A DNA stretch of 64,000 bases. Origin: Oncomelania hupensis (Eukaryota > Mollusca > Gastropoda > Littorinimorpha > Pomatiopsidae). Location: positions 34,236,451 through 34,300,450 of the forward strand of contig CM072522.1 of the NCBI GenBank assembly GCA_036898135.1, in the 5' to 3' direction. Made by a program: the position numbers and the translations under genes. This document shows, piece by piece, positions 32,301-41,651 of the stretch (the first letter of the stretch is position 1; each line of letters begins with the position of its first letter). The notes beneath the pieces are model-generated. The model was given only the letters and a program-made list of their open reading frames with translations, was not told the origin of the DNA and made no database searches.

Positions 32301-35300
32301 AGCCTGTTTTAGCATTAACGGATGACCAGTGTGAAAATCTCCTTTGATTGAGCACAACATTAGCATGAAGAGCAATTGCAAAACCATGCGGTTTAGCTGC
32401 AACAATTGTCATGAGCATTGGTTTAAGGCCTATTCTCATACTGGTGGAAATAAAAGGCAGAATCAGTAGGCAAAGATCTTTGAGCCCTCAAACCTTGAGC
32501 CGTAAAGGACTGATCATCGTAACAGAACCATCCCTCTCTCTCTCTGTCACTCGCTATCCCTTATAGGCCTTTGGTAAATGTATAATGATAATCTATGAGC
32601 TAAGGTAAGGCTGTTGCGCTCCCTTTGTCATCTCCATCTTCCTATACGCTTGCGAAATATTGACCCTCACAGCAGATCTACAACGAAGAATACAAAGCAT
32701 GGAGATGACGTGCTACAGAAGACTTCTGGGCTTTCCTTTACACAGCACATCACCAACGACAAGTCCTACAGACCATCACACAAGCCACTGGACAACACGA
32801 TGACATGCTGACAGTGGTGAAGAAACTGAAACTCCGTTGGTATGGCCACGTCACCAGATCATCAGGCCTTGCAAAGACCATCCTGCAAGGCACGGTGCAA
32901 GGAGGCAGAAGAAGAGGGAGACCGAAAAAGAGGTGGGAGGACAACATTCGAGAATGGACTGGCTTGACATTGAGCGGAGCCATGAGGATAGCCGAGGACA
33001 GGGAAAGATGGGAGTACGCTGGTTAAACGATCATCTGTGGTGCCACAATGACTTTCGAGTTACGGGATAGGATAGGATCTATGATCGATGTGAAGGCAGC
33101 AGTGGTTAGTGCTTTGTCAGAACAAACACCTAGAGTGGACAGAAGATAGTATAATTAGGCACTTATTATTTGCCCAAAGTACACCAGATTGCACCATTTT
33201 GTATCTGTATCTCCCTCTTGTATGTGGCCCCTCCCACCCTTCCCCTCTCACTTTGAAAGGGCTAGGCGCTTCGTGCCATCAATCCATTCCCAATCCCTAT
33301 TAAATTCGCTCTTCTTTTTTTTTTCTTTTTTTTTTCTTTTTTTTTTTCACCCAAACTGTTTACATGCCTGGTTACCTCTTTAGTACAGAGCATCAAGTGT
33401 GGATTTAGAAATGGCAGATGAACAGTGTATGGTGAGAACGACAAGGGTTCAGATCACTGAGAATAGTAACACCCTCAAGTACCCGTAACATGACCCTGAT
33501 GCTTAGGCAGCACAGGATCCCATACTCCTTGGGATGAAGGTATAAAACTGAGGTCTGTTCTTTGCATGCTTGTTTTTTTGGCCATTATATGTTTTGCTGT
33601 CGTTTTATTTGTATCATAAAAGAGCATCAATTTGGATACAGATGTCAGGGTCATTAAAAGAAAATCTCACCGGAAGATAAAAGTCTGTATTTGAAATTTT
33701 GACGTCACAGTTTTGTTTTAGTTTTTCTGTCCACTTATTTTCACGTAGAATATTGCAAATTACGCAGGGAGCTTGTTATTCACTTGGGCTTTGCCCGTCT
33801 AGTTTTAAATGATATTTAGTCATTTATTATTTGGGAATGGTTTGTATTTTACAGACTTGCCTACCGTACGTTCTTTCGCCATATTCGTATGGAATTTAGA
33901 CTTGGAGTACAGCGGTCTGGTCAGCTAGCTAAAAATGCAGTCAAGGTTTTATTTTAAAAAAAATTATTTTTAAAAATTCCGATTAAAAGACATGCAATGT
34001 AGTTACTTTCCTTAGTGAAGTGGCGAATGCTCACATATTATAAGTTTGCCGCACTTGTGTTCCGGTTTCCTCCATTCTGCTCAGTACTGTGTACTGGCGC
34101 AAAAAATGAAGAGAAGCCGTGATGCAGGCCGTTCTCTCTATTCAAATAAAGATGAACCAAAAGATAAACAGCAGGCCAGAAAGAAAGCTTTTTAGAAAGT
34201 CTACAACAAAAGTGGACTTGTCTAACTACATATTTGAAAAAGCCAAAGTTTGCAAGATGCACTTTGTACAAAATCAATTTCACCGTTGCACATGGCGGTC
34301 ACCTATCCTATCCTATCCCGTAACTCGAAAGTCGTTGGGGCACCACATATGATTGTTTAACCAGTGTACTCCATCTTTCACTGTCCTCAGCAACCCTGAT
34401 GGCTTCGCTCAGTGTCAAGCCAGTCCATTCTCGAATGCTGTCCTGCCACCTCTTTTTCTGTCTCCCTCTTCTTCTGCCTCCGTGCACCGTACGTTGCTGG
34501 ATGGTCTTTGCAAGGCCTGATTCTCTGGTGACGTAGCCGTAGCATCAGAGTTTTTCATTTCTTCACCACTGTGAGCATGTCATCATGTTGTTAATGGTTT
34601 GTGTGATGATATGTCGGACTTCGTTAGTGATGTGCTGGGTATAGAAATGCCCAGAAGTCTTCTGTAGCACCTTATCTCCATGCTTTGCATTCTTCATTAT
34701 TTTGTAAATCTGCTGTGAGGGGGTCTATGTTTCGCAAGCGTATAGGAAGATAGAGATGACAATGGCGAGCAGCAAGCCTTACCTTGGAATGTAGACTGAT
34801 GGTCCTGTCTTTCCAAATGGGCTTCAATCTTGTCAGGGCAGCAGTTGTTTGTGTGATCCTGGAGAGGACTTTGTCGGGACCCATTGTCTGATACAATATG
34901 GCTCTTAAATACTTGAAGCTGTGCACTGTGTTGAGGGATTGACCTTGGACTTTGATGTCCGTGTTGATGCCATTGGTGTTGTTGGTCATCATTTTGGTCT
35001 TTGCACTTATTTTTATTCCATAAGCTCTGGAGGTCGCAACGACTGTGAAAGTGTGTATCATGAAAATCACATGAAAAGTTTGAAGAAGCTGCTAAAGGCC
35101 GTACATCCATCATTAGATCAAGAGCCTTTTCCAGGCGTAGATGAAAACCACTGGTGCTGAATACATGCATGCATTGTAGCCTGAAGTATGTGTGGTGTGT
35201 TGCTTATGTGAAAGAAAGTTTATTTGCCGTCTTTTGCAAAACGTTGACCTGAACTCTTCACTTGTCCTTTTCATTTTTATACTTTATAATATTATTTTCT

Positions 35301-37567
35301 TATTAAATATGCATTTATATATGTATTCCAATGCACTTTGTGCACAATGTCAGTATTAATGTGTTACATGAAGACTTAAAAGTCCATTACACAAAAATCT
35401 GGTCAAAGCTTTCAAAATCTGGTTTTGAGCTGCCTGGAATACGGTCAACATGTTTTTCAGGCAGGCAAGTCTGATGTTATTCTGTGATTTGGTGGTGTTT
35501 GTGCAGATTTCTTCTACCCACGTTGCACAACCAGAGGGTTCGTTGTTTGCTGTCAGCCCCACTGTCCCACAGTCATCAGCTGTCAAGTTCCATTCTGCCC
35601 CATACACTTCCTACAGTGATGTCAGGATCAGAGATCAAGTGAGAGGAACACAGAGAGAACAGCAAGAGAATGCTGAAGAACAACAGAGACATGTGTGTGA
35701 TGTTTATCAGAAGACATTGACTGTTGCTTCCCAACTGAAAAGACAGGAGGTGGTTCATACTAGGGAGAAAAGCCCTGCGTGTGATGATTGTAATAAAGCT
35801 TTGACATTGGCTTGCGATTTGAAGGTACATAATAAGATGACACATCCTGGAGATGAAAAGCGTGTGTGTGATGTTTGTAACAAAAGTTTCACCAAGGGTG
35901 TCCGTTTGAAGCAACACACGTTGGTACAAACAGAAGACACAAGTAATGTGCGGGATGTTTGTAATAAAGCCTTGAGGTTTGCTTGCAATTTGCGAAAGCA
36001 TAAGCTTACACATAAAGGAAAGAGAAAACATGTGTGCGAAGTTTGTAATAAAGCCTTCAGTTTTGCTTCCCGCTTGCAGAGGCATAAGCACAAGGCGACA
36101 CGTTCAGGAGAGCAAAACCGAGTTTGTGATGTTTGTAATAAAGCTTTCAGGCTCGCTGCCAGTTTAAGGAGGCACAAGCTTTTACATACGGAGAAGAAAA
36201 GCCATGTGTGCGATGTTTGTAATAAAGCTTTTGCTTTGGCTACCCATTTGAAGAAACACAGGATGATACATGCAGGAGAGAAAAACCACGTGTGTGACAT
36301 TTGTAGCAAAGGTTTTACTTTCGCTAGCGATTTGAAGAAACACAAGTTGATTCATACAGGGGAGAAAAACCACGTGTGTGATGTTTGTAGCAAAGGTTTT
36401 ACCTTTGCTAGCGATTTGAGGAAACACACACTGACACACACAGGTGAAAAGAATCACATGTGCTATGTTTGCGGTAAAACTTTTACTTTGGCTAGCCAAT
36501 TGAAGATACATAAGGTTACACATATTGGGGGAGGGTCAAACCATGCCTGCAATGTTTGTAATAAAACTTTCCGTCACGCAAGAAATTTAAAACAACACAA
36601 GCTCACGCATTCAGTTCCAAGGGAGAAAAATCATGCGTGTGATGTTTGTAATAAAGCCTTCACTCGAGCTGGGATTTTGAAGAAACACATGCTGAAACAC
36701 ACTGGAGAAAAAAATCATGCGTGCGGCATTTGTAACAAGTCTTTTACTCTTGCTTACAATTTGAAACTGCACATGGTGACACATACAGGCGTGTCAAAGC
36801 AGGAGTACGACGCTTGTAATCAAACTTTCATGTCCGCCTGTCATTTGAAGTTCCACATGCCTACGCGCACGGAAGAGAAAAGTCACGTGTGTGATGTTTG
36901 TGATAAAGCTTTCAAGCACGGCAGCAATTTGCAGCAACATAAGCTTGTGCATTCGGGAGAGAAAAACCATGTGTGCGACGTTTGTGACAAAGGTTTTACC
37001 CGGGCTGGCGATTTGAAGGTCCATAAGCTTTATACGCATACGGGAGAGAAAAATCACCGGTGTGATGTTTGCAACAAAGCCTTCAAACAAGCAGGCGCTT
37101 TGACCAAACATAAGCTGACACATACAGGAGAGAAAAACCATGTGTGCGATGTGTGTAGCGCAGCATTCACTCAAGCGTACCATTTGAAGGCGCACAAGCT
37201 GACACATACTGGAGAGAAAAACCATGTGTGCGATATGTGTAACAAAGCTTTCACTCGGACCAGCAGTTTGAACAGGCATGCGCTGACACATACCAAAGAG
37301 AAAAACCATGTGTGTGATGTTTGCTACAAAGGCTTTGCCCAGGCCGGCAATCTGAAGGTCCATAAGCTGACGCACAGTGAAGACAAAATTCTTGCGTGTG
37401 ATGTTTGCAATAAAACTTTCATTTCAGCGAGTCGTTTGAAGGCACATAAGCTTACACATACAGAAGAGAAAACTCGCGTGTGCGATATTTGCAATCAAGC
37501 TTTTAATGGGGCTAGCCATTTGAAGAAACACATGTTAATACATACACAAGAGAAAAGTGCCGTGTAA
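20245..37567 (+). CDS. Gene B: C2H2 zinc-finger protein, 815 aa, join(20245..20347,25580..25783,30365..30444,35507..37567)
   Basis: Predicted nuclear DNA-binding protein and the largest finger array in the window. Exons of 103, 204, 80 and 2061 nt give 816 codons with stop, phases 1-1-0 as in A and C. The N-terminus is acidic; exon 2 has one VKTDADHD module in place of several; the array starts near residue 191 and has 22 finger modules. Several early modules have lost ligands (module 1 second Cys to Tyr; module 3 last His to Gln; module 4 first Cys to Arg; module 5 irregular His spacing), and so has module 14 (Cys to Tyr, last His to Arg). The other 17 look intact. Introns are 5.2, 4.6 and 5.1 kb and mostly transposon sequence. 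Target DNA and partners unknown. Confidence 0.87.
20348..22490 (+). other. Gene B intron 1, first part: no feature recognised
   Basis: AT-rich, short frames only (up to 83 codons), none with a recognisable motif, and no copy of a family found elsewhere in the window. Confidence 0.5.
22490..22800 (-). repeat. Reverse copy of the short repeat with GCATCC(AG) and (TTA)n tail
   Basis: (AAT)n, TGGATGCTATAATATATGCG, then CAGGCTCAATGCGCGGTGAT match 28098-28250 (TGGATGCTGTATGCATTTTA, CAGGCTCAAAGCAGGGCAAT). Confidence 0.6.
22858..22921 (-). mobile_element. TATA-head SINE-like element, tail only, type 2
   Basis: ATTACATTACATGATTATTG then TTTAGGTCCAGTGGACTCTT and CCAAATCAGGACC is the reverse of the type 2 tail. 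A TAGTGATA repeat flanks it, so this is an extremely 5'-truncated insertion. Confidence 0.8.
22922..23280. other. No feature seen
   Basis: AT-rich intron sequence before a LINE. Confidence 0.4.
23284..25040 (+). mobile_element. I/Nimb-like LINE fragment (FYRI type), with internal foreign segment
   Basis: Starts in the end of the RT domain (MKVFGSAW..., YAEAGE, FQLAMNYFLKLQANPENP), continues through the linker (GIDIDSVNDDQLLTVLQLW) and a broken RNase H (AELKAIHLALKQVYQSK). After YSDLR near 24135 about 470 bp of unrelated sequence (24150-24615) replaces the next part; LINE sequence returns and ends FLHDVGLFHRI. The tail is GGTCCTGATTCGGTTCTTGG with GTCTGCTGGACC, type 1. Many frameshifts. Confidence 0.82.
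25041..25579. other. End of gene B intron 1, no feature
   Basis: No repeat family recognised. The acceptor ACATTGCAG ends at 25579. Confidence 0.5.
25580..25783 (+). CDS. Gene B coding exon 2: single VKTDAD module
   Basis: Encodes GRSQHVSHAGSEKIVRGTEE, then LLSTVKTDADHD, AEEDQPVFFAMT, donor ACAG|GTAAGG in phase 1. It has one copy of the module repeated four times in A and three times in C. Confidence 0.85.
25913..26177. repeat. 29-bp minisatellite, about 9 copies
   Basis: Unit AGCAGAGCTACCAGTCCATT plus CYTGTAGCC, period 29, with C/T alternation at one position. In gene B intron 2, 130 bp after exon 2. Confidence 0.95.
26178..27403. other. Gene B intron 2, middle part
   Basis: Contains C15 and A16 tracts at 26727-26765 and pyrimidine-rich sequence near 26875-26935. 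Frames of up to 106 codons show no recognisable family. Confidence 0.45.
27404..27725 (+). pseudogene. N-terminal relic of a hAT-like transposase (BED-type finger)
   Basis: MASKRTAKQSDCESESSKKQ then YIASYSEKCPFVIRGSTDSK continues, after a frameshift near 27540, as ISAGGMNDIKRHMEGPQRI then KNYEALKKK in another frame. The order (basic start, short hydrophobic block, GG-NDIKRHMEG-H-NYEAL) is that of the zinc-binding N-terminus of hAT-like transposases. The rest is absent. Confidence 0.6.
27726..28097. other. No feature seen
   Basis: Intron sequence without recognisable repeats. Confidence 0.4.
28098..28250 (-). repeat. Reverse copy of the short repeat with (TTA)n tail
   Basis: Homologous to 22490-22660. 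An RTE element is inserted at its far end (target duplication from 28254). Confidence 0.6.
28266..29939 (-). mobile_element. RTE-like LINE with most of the reverse transcriptase (disabled)
   Basis: Longest LINE copy in the window (1.67 kb). On the reverse strand: EEEILPIFQEEVEAALQSLK then KGKSAGVDDIPAELLQAGGE (RT start), ENYRTISL, EEQAGFR, AFDGVWH (first catalytic Asp region), FADDIDELAGEEQELEQLV (ADD motif), VQGQSLNSVHNFKYLGAIVS and the YGHVT C-terminus. Frameshifts and a degraded third block make it non-coding. CAAGTTGCYATT flanks it (28254-28265 and 29940-29951), so truncation occurred at insertion. The tail is a short TATCC repeat. In gene B intron 2. Confidence 0.9.
30000..30178 (-). mobile_element. 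tRNA-derived SINE with GGTTTTCTC core
   Basis: Reverse strand: GGCAGCTCAGTGGACAGTGG (box A-like), GGTCACGGGTTCCAACC (box B), then GAGGGTTTTCTCCGAGTACT with TTGGTTTCC, ending AATAATAGTACTGGATGCAG. Same core as 10681-10885. Confidence 0.7.
30365..30444 (+). CDS. Gene B coding exon 3
   Basis: 80 nt, phase 1 to 0: ESSESLETETVRGKSGRNVG then THQMESE; acceptor GTTTCAG, donor TGAG|GTAATT. Confidence 0.83.
30445..30887. other. Gene B intron 3, first part: no feature
   Basis: No repeat recognised. Confidence 0.4.
30888..31495 (+). mobile_element. TATA-head SINE-like element, type 1 tail
   Basis: Complete: CCCCCATGGGAGTGCC, GTATAAATAGTATCCCC, body, GCAGTCCACTGGACCCTGTA and AACTAACTAACC. Flanks CCAGTCAAGTC and CCAATCAAGCC look like a diverged target duplication. 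Confidence 0.9.
31522..31945. mobile_element. TIR element, CAGAGGTGCCAACC family
   Basis: CAGAGGTGCCAACC at the left; the right end reversed reads CAAAGGTGCCTACC. AGTACA flanks both sides (31516-31521 and 31946-31951). An internal 50-bp tandem duplication (GTGTTCAACAAGCTGATTTT) is near 31702-31790. A longer relative lies at 40512-41197. No transposase, so a non-autonomous DNA element. Confidence 0.7.
31946..32590. other. No feature seen
   Basis: Gene B intron 3, AT-rich. Confidence 0.4.
32599..33076 (+). mobile_element. RTE-like LINE 3' fragment with 8-bp target duplication
   Basis: LKLRWYGHVTRSSGLAKTIL and RPKKRWEDNIREWTGLTLSG form the best-preserved RTE C-terminus here. The tail is GGGATAGGATAGG. 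ATCTATGA flanks both sides (32591-32598 and 33077-33084). Confidence 0.9.
33085..34300. other. Gene B intron 3, middle part
   Basis: 33390-33570 (CAAGTGTGGATTTAGAAATG, then CCCTGATGCTTAGGCAGCA) is homologous to 61090-61345 in intron 3 of gene C, so it is ancestral intron sequence. The rest shows a poly(T) tract at 33315-33350 and no other feature. Confidence 0.55.
34302..35035 (-). mobile_element. RTE-like LINE fragment
   Basis: Reverse strand: TNNTNGINTDIKVQGQSLNT, VHSFKYLRAIL, TTAALTRLKPIWKDRTISLH and the YGHVT-type C-terminus with frameshifts; tail of TATCC repeats at 34302-34318. Confidence 0.85.
35036..35506. other. End of gene B intron 3
   Basis: No feature recognised; acceptor TTTGTGCAG at 35506. 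Confidence 0.5.
35507..37567 (+). CDS. Gene B coding exon 4: 22 C2H2 finger modules
   Basis: Leader ISSTHVAQPEGSLFAVSP followed by modules of the type HVCDVCNKAFTLAxxLKxHKLTH with TGEKNH linkers. Modules 8 and 9 (CSKGFTFASDLKKHKLIH and CSKGFTFASDLRKHTLTH) are near-identical, indicating recent module duplication. Modules 11 and 16 have longer His spacing or linkers (HSVPREKNH, HKLYTH). The stop TAA ends AKSAV-type sequence (EKSAV). Two to five early modules and module 14 lack ligands. Confidence 0.93.
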   Translation: MSSTHVAQPEGSLFAVSPTVPQSSAVKFHSAPYTSYSDVRIRDQVRGTQREQQENAEEQQRHVCDVYQKTLTVASQLKRQEVVHTREKSPACDDCNKALTLACDLKVHNKMTHPGDEKRVCDVCNKSFTKGVRLKQHTLVQTEDTSNVRDVCNKALRFACNLRKHKLTHKGKRKHVCEVCNKAFSFASRLQRHKHKATRSGEQNRVCDVCNKAFRLAASLRRHKLLHTEKKSHVCDVCNKAFALATHLKKHRMIHAGEKNHVCDICSKGFTFASDLKKHKLIHTGEKNHVCDVCSKGFTFASDLRKHTLTHTGEKNHMCYVCGKTFTLASQLKIHKVTHIGGGSNHACNVCNKTFRHARNLKQHKLTHSVPREKNHACDVCNKAFTRAGILKKHMLKHTGEKNHACGICNKSFTLAYNLKLHMVTHTGVSKQEYDACNQTFMSACHLKFHMPTRTEEKSHVCDVCDKAFKHGSNLQQHKLVHSGEKNHVCDVCDKGFTRAGDLKVHKLYTHTGEKNHRCDVCNKAFKQAGALTKHKLTHTGEKNHVCDVCSAAFTQAYHLKAHKLTHTGEKNHVCDMCNKAFTRTSSLNRHALTHTKEKNHVCDVCYKGFAQAGNLKVHKLTHSEDKILACDVCNKTFISASRLKAHKLTHTEEKTRVCDICNQAFNGASHLKKHMLIHTQEKSAV

Positions 37568-37616
37568 GGTTTGCCATATTTAAAGCTTGCGCTTGCATTT
37601 TCTTGATACCAATGTT

Positions 37617-38196
37617 ACCCCCGTTGGGGTGCCGGGGGTTTCAGTATAAATAGTATCCCCACTTTCTGGAAATTTAGTGCTTTAAATTCCCACTGTCGCT
37701 GTCTTTCTCATTTGCTCTTTCTCATTCCTGCTCTGTTCTATCAATCTGCTATACTATCGTCTTCTTCGCTAGCCTAGTCTCCTACCTTTTCTCTTGAAAA
37801 CTCTTCCGGGACAAGACTCCTTATTTGTGTATGAGGTCTGTTGGATCAGCTTGGGAATATTGGACGCTTTCTGCCAGGTGGTCACTAGGGCTTCCTGTGA
37901 TGTTATTATTTAGCAATGTAGGCATTTTATATGTATGTGTTTTGTTGATAATGTATAATGATGTTTGTATTCTATTTTGTTTTTGTAAACGGGGGTTCGA
38001 TAAGTTGGGGTGAAGCCTCAGCCGTCCCCTGCGTGGGATGTCTTTATTGTAAAGTGACTGGCTGGTGGAGGGCATTCAGTTTTCCCACTAGGGTTGTTTC
38101 GGCAGATCTTTTATGCGGATTTGGGGGTTGTCCGGTCCTGATTTGGCTCGGAAGAGTCCACTGGACCTAAAGCAACAATTATGTAATGTAATGTAA
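37617..38196 (+). mobile_element. TATA-head SINE-like element in the 3' flank of gene B, type 2 tail
   Basis: TGATACCAATGTT flanks both ends (37604-37616 and 38197-38209). Complete from ACCCCCGTTGGGGTGCCGGG to TAATG repeats. It starts 50 bp after the gene B stop codon. Confidence 0.93.
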
Positions 38197-38209
38197 TGAT
38201 ACCAATGTT

Positions 38210-39100
38210 GGTATATACAGAAAAGGCAAATTGTGGATATATTATACATGATGATATGATGGTATTGATTGTGAATTTGAATTCCAGTCAACATTGGGCA
38301 TGGAGATAAGCTAGAACTGGATTCCTTGTCATCATACCATGAATGGGGATCAGTTGTTTTTGGTTTTAACTGCAGCAATCTGATTGCTTGCTAGGTTTTC
38401 TAGAAATATAAATGTATTTTGCCAAATCTTCTGGTTGGCTTTTTGTGGGTTTTTTTGTTTGTTTTCTTTTTTTTTACATTTTGCAGAATAAGGATTCCGG
38501 TACCAAAATGTGTTGGACAGGTTCTTGCAATATTCTTACTAGTTACATTCGTTCTCCATGATCATTCAAACAAGTACACATTAAGAAAGGCGTTTTCGAC
38601 AGACAACTATAGTTTCAGTATCCTTTTTCTTGTAATATTCCATAATGAAAAGATGGCGGTAAAGTTTTGCTGCCAAATTATTATATCCACCACCCCTACA
38701 TACATAAACTTCATGGTCTAATGAACAGAAATTCTTCAAAGATGATAGCAAATGTATGTTGATTTTATTGACATCATTTTTTACTGTTCAAATAGTCTGA
38801 GGGATTGAATAACTTTTTTGGCATCTTTCTTTTCTTCTCTCACTTTTATAATTATGAGGTGTGTGTTTGTTGCTGTCAGGATTGCTGTATTATTCCTGTG
38901 TGTGTACACATTGTATTAAATGCATGGAATGATGCGAACACATCTTTTTGATCTTGTTCTGTCTATGACGTTACGCTTGTCCGACGTGCCTGAAAGCCCC
39001 TTCCCCCGTCTCTTGCTTATCGCCAGCGGTGAGTGTGGACGTTAAACTTCAGTTTTGAAAGTCATTCAGAGGCTACAACCATCAATTTACTTCAAAGCTT
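38210..39100. other. 3' flank of gene B, no gene recognised
   Basis: May hold the rest of the gene B 3' UTR. A 100-codon frame at 38419-38721 has no recognisable domain. Confidence 0.45.
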
Positions 39101-40063
39101 GTATTTTTAAATGCACATGTATGTACTCTAGTCAAACAAATACAATACTAAATAAAAAAAAAATAAAAAAATATCTTGTATTATTTTTTTTTTTTTGCCA
39201 TGTATGCACTGTGACACCCCCGTTGACATGCCAAAGGTTTCAGTATAAATAGTATCCCCACTTTCTGGAAATTAAGTGCTTTAAATTCCCACTGTCACTG
39301 TCTTTCTCATTTGCTCTTTCTCATTCCTGCTCTGTTCTATCAATCTGCTATACTATCTTCTTCTTCGATATACCAGTCATCTACCTTTTTTCTTGAAAAC
39401 TTCCGGGGCGAGACTCCTTATTTGTGTATGAGGTCTGTTGGATAAGCTTGGGAATGTTGGACGCTTTCTGCCAGGTGGTCACTAGGGCTTCCTATGATGT
39501 TATTATTTAGCAATGTAGGCATTTTATATGTATGTGTTTTGTTGATAATTTATAATGATGTTTGTATTCTATTTTGTTTTTGTAAATGGGGGTTCGATAA
39601 ATTAGAGTACAGACTCAGCATCCCCTGCGTGGGATGTCTTTATTGTAAAGTGACTGGCTGGTGGAGAGCTTTCAGTTTTACCACGAGGGTTGTTTTGGCA
39701 GATCTTTTATGCGGATCGGGGGTTGTCCGGTCCTGATTTGGTTCGGAAGAGTCCGCTGGACCTAAAGCAATAACCATGTAATGTAATGTATTTTTAAATG
39801 CACGTGTACTCTAGTCAAACAAATACAATACTAAAATAAAATAAATAAATGAAGTATATATGTATGTGTGTGTATAAGTGTGTGTGTATGTATGTGCATG
39901 TGAGTATGTGTATGTAATATGCATACTGTGTGTGTGGGTGTGTGTGTGTGTGTGTTTGCGGGTGAGAGAGAGATTGCATTTAGCTTGCTGTTATACTGAA
40001 AGAGGAGTGTTCTAATGTCTTGTTGTATTATTATTTTCTTTTGCCATGTATGCACTGTGACAC
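39101..40063. repeat. Long direct repeat flanking a SINE-like insertion
   Basis: Left arm 39101-39217 and right arm 39788-40063 share their start (GTATTTTTAAATGCAC, then ACTCTAGTCAAACAAATACA) and their end (TTGCCATGTATGCACTGTGA, CAC). The right arm has about 160 extra bases with (TG)n between. Confidence 0.85.
39218..39787 (+). mobile_element. TATA-head SINE-like element, type 2 tail, with very long target duplication
   Basis: Starts CCCGTTGACATGCC, has the TATAAATAG head and full body, and ends GTCCGCTGGACCTAAAGCAA and ATGTAATG. The flanks are the long repeat described at 39101-40063. Confidence 0.9.
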
Positions 40064-40195
40064 AACAAATTTCCCATGTATTTGTGCAATAAAGATTTCT
40101 TGACTTGTCGTTGACTTGACTTGACTAATTGTGTTCGCCCCCACCCCCCATTCCTCCTCCCACCCACTTTTCTTGCGCTCCCCCTCCCGTTCCTC

Positions 40196-40400
40196 CTTTG
40201 GGGGTGTTGGGGGTTTCTGCATAAATAGTATCCCCCACTTTCTGGAAATTTAGTGCTTTTAAATTCTCACTGTCGCTGTCTTTCTCCTTTGATCTTTCTC
40301 ATTCCTACTCTGTTCTATCAATCTACTACATGTATCTGCTTCGCTAGCCCAGTCACCTATCTTTTTTCTTGAAAACTCTTGCACAACTCCTCATTTGTGT
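40196..40400 (+). mobile_element. TATA-head SINE-like element, 5' part only
   Basis: GGGGGTGTTGGGGGTTTCTG then CATAAATAGTATCCCC and the first 170 bases of the body. The 3' part is absent, the opposite of the usual 5' truncation. Confidence 0.85.
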
Positions 40401-40511
40401 GTGGCAGTCATTTATATGTATATGTGTTTGTAAATGTGTTAATGTATGGCGAATAATAGGAGATGGACAAGAATGTTAAATGATAGTATAATTATAGTAT
40501 AATTGTGTTTA

Positions 40512-41197
40512 CAGAGATGCCAACCCTCACGGTTTCACCGTATTATTTTCTGGTGGCAAATAGTTTTTTACGGATTTACGCTGAAGTCATTTTTCTTAGG
40601 GCGAGAATAATTTTTACAAGAATATATATCTGCAGCTGATGATTATGGCAAAAGGACTGTTACATGTTTCAGACTGATTACATTTAAGCACTGTCACAGT
40701 ATAAAATAATGCAGCATTTTATATAACGACCTTATAAGGTAATAAATCTATTTGATTAGTTTAACTTTATTGCATTTCAGTTTACAACCTTGTTAGCTGC
40801 GCTGAAGCAGCAGCAGCAGAAAAAACAATGCAAAGAAATCAATGAGATTTACCTTTTTTAAAAAAAATGTTTGCCGATACACAACCTCAAAGCGATTTAT
40901 TTTAATTAACTCTAACATTGTGCTGTACATGATTCTGATTCGTAGCAGGTTGATGTTAAAAATTTTGCGAACTGACATCGATTATCCTTCTGACTTCGGT
41001 CGGGGCCAAGTTTTACCACAGATTATTATCGAATTCTTTTGCGGAGCTCAGTCATCTTTGATTTTTCCGATATGATTTTTTAATAAGAAATCTCAATCCT
41101 GGACCTTTGCTCCCTCTTGTCTACTGACAAAATTTTATATCTGCTGACAATTTATAAATTTATCACTGACAGATTTTTTTGCAGGTTGGCATCTCTG
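40512..41197. mobile_element. TIR element, CAGAGATGCCAACC family (686 bp)
   Basis: Perfect 14-bp inverted ends CAGAGATGCCAACC / GGTTGGCATCTCTG. Subterminal CGGTTTCACCGTATTATTTT resembles that of 31522-31945. No clear target duplication and no transposase. Confidence 0.75.
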
Positions 41198-41590
41198 GGC
41201 TTCTAAAGGGACGTAATCATGTACGGTAAAGAAAATACTATTGTATTGAGTTAGTTTCCTTGTTGTTTCACGTTATTTCAGTCTGCGCATTTTGATGCAT
41301 ATATTTGAAATGTTTTCACTAGTATTTTATCACTCTTTCGTGGTATTTGGTTGTGAGTAAATATATTTTTGCTAAGCTTATAATTTGTGCAACCTTTCTG
41401 TGTTTTGTAATACTTAGTACAGTGAACCTCTCATCTCACTGCTGAGAGGTTTTTCAGATTTGGAGAATTGGTGTAAATCAATAGCGAACCATTGTCCCAT
41501 GTGGTTTTGTTTTCTTTCATCTTCTCCTCCATCCTGCCACCTCACCTGCCATTCTGTGCACACAAACCTATTCTTATCCCAACCTTCAAC
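41198..41590. other. No feature seen
   Basis: AT-rich sequence before a nested SINE block. Confidence 0.4.
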
Positions 41591-41651
41591 ATGTGTATGG
41601 GGTCCGCTGGGTCAGCTTGGGAATATTGAACACTTTCTGCCAAATGGCCAC

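Noticed and set aside
34104..34193. Short frame MKRSRDAGRSLYSNKDEP... in gene B intron 3
   Set aside because: Only 29 codons before a stop; resembles a transposase start but too short to call.
35576..37375. Long reverse-strand open frames opposite gene B exon 4 (up to 196 codons), and similar ones opposite exon 4 of genes A and C
   Set aside because: They mirror the repeated finger codons, run in register with the finger period, and have no independent signal of coding.
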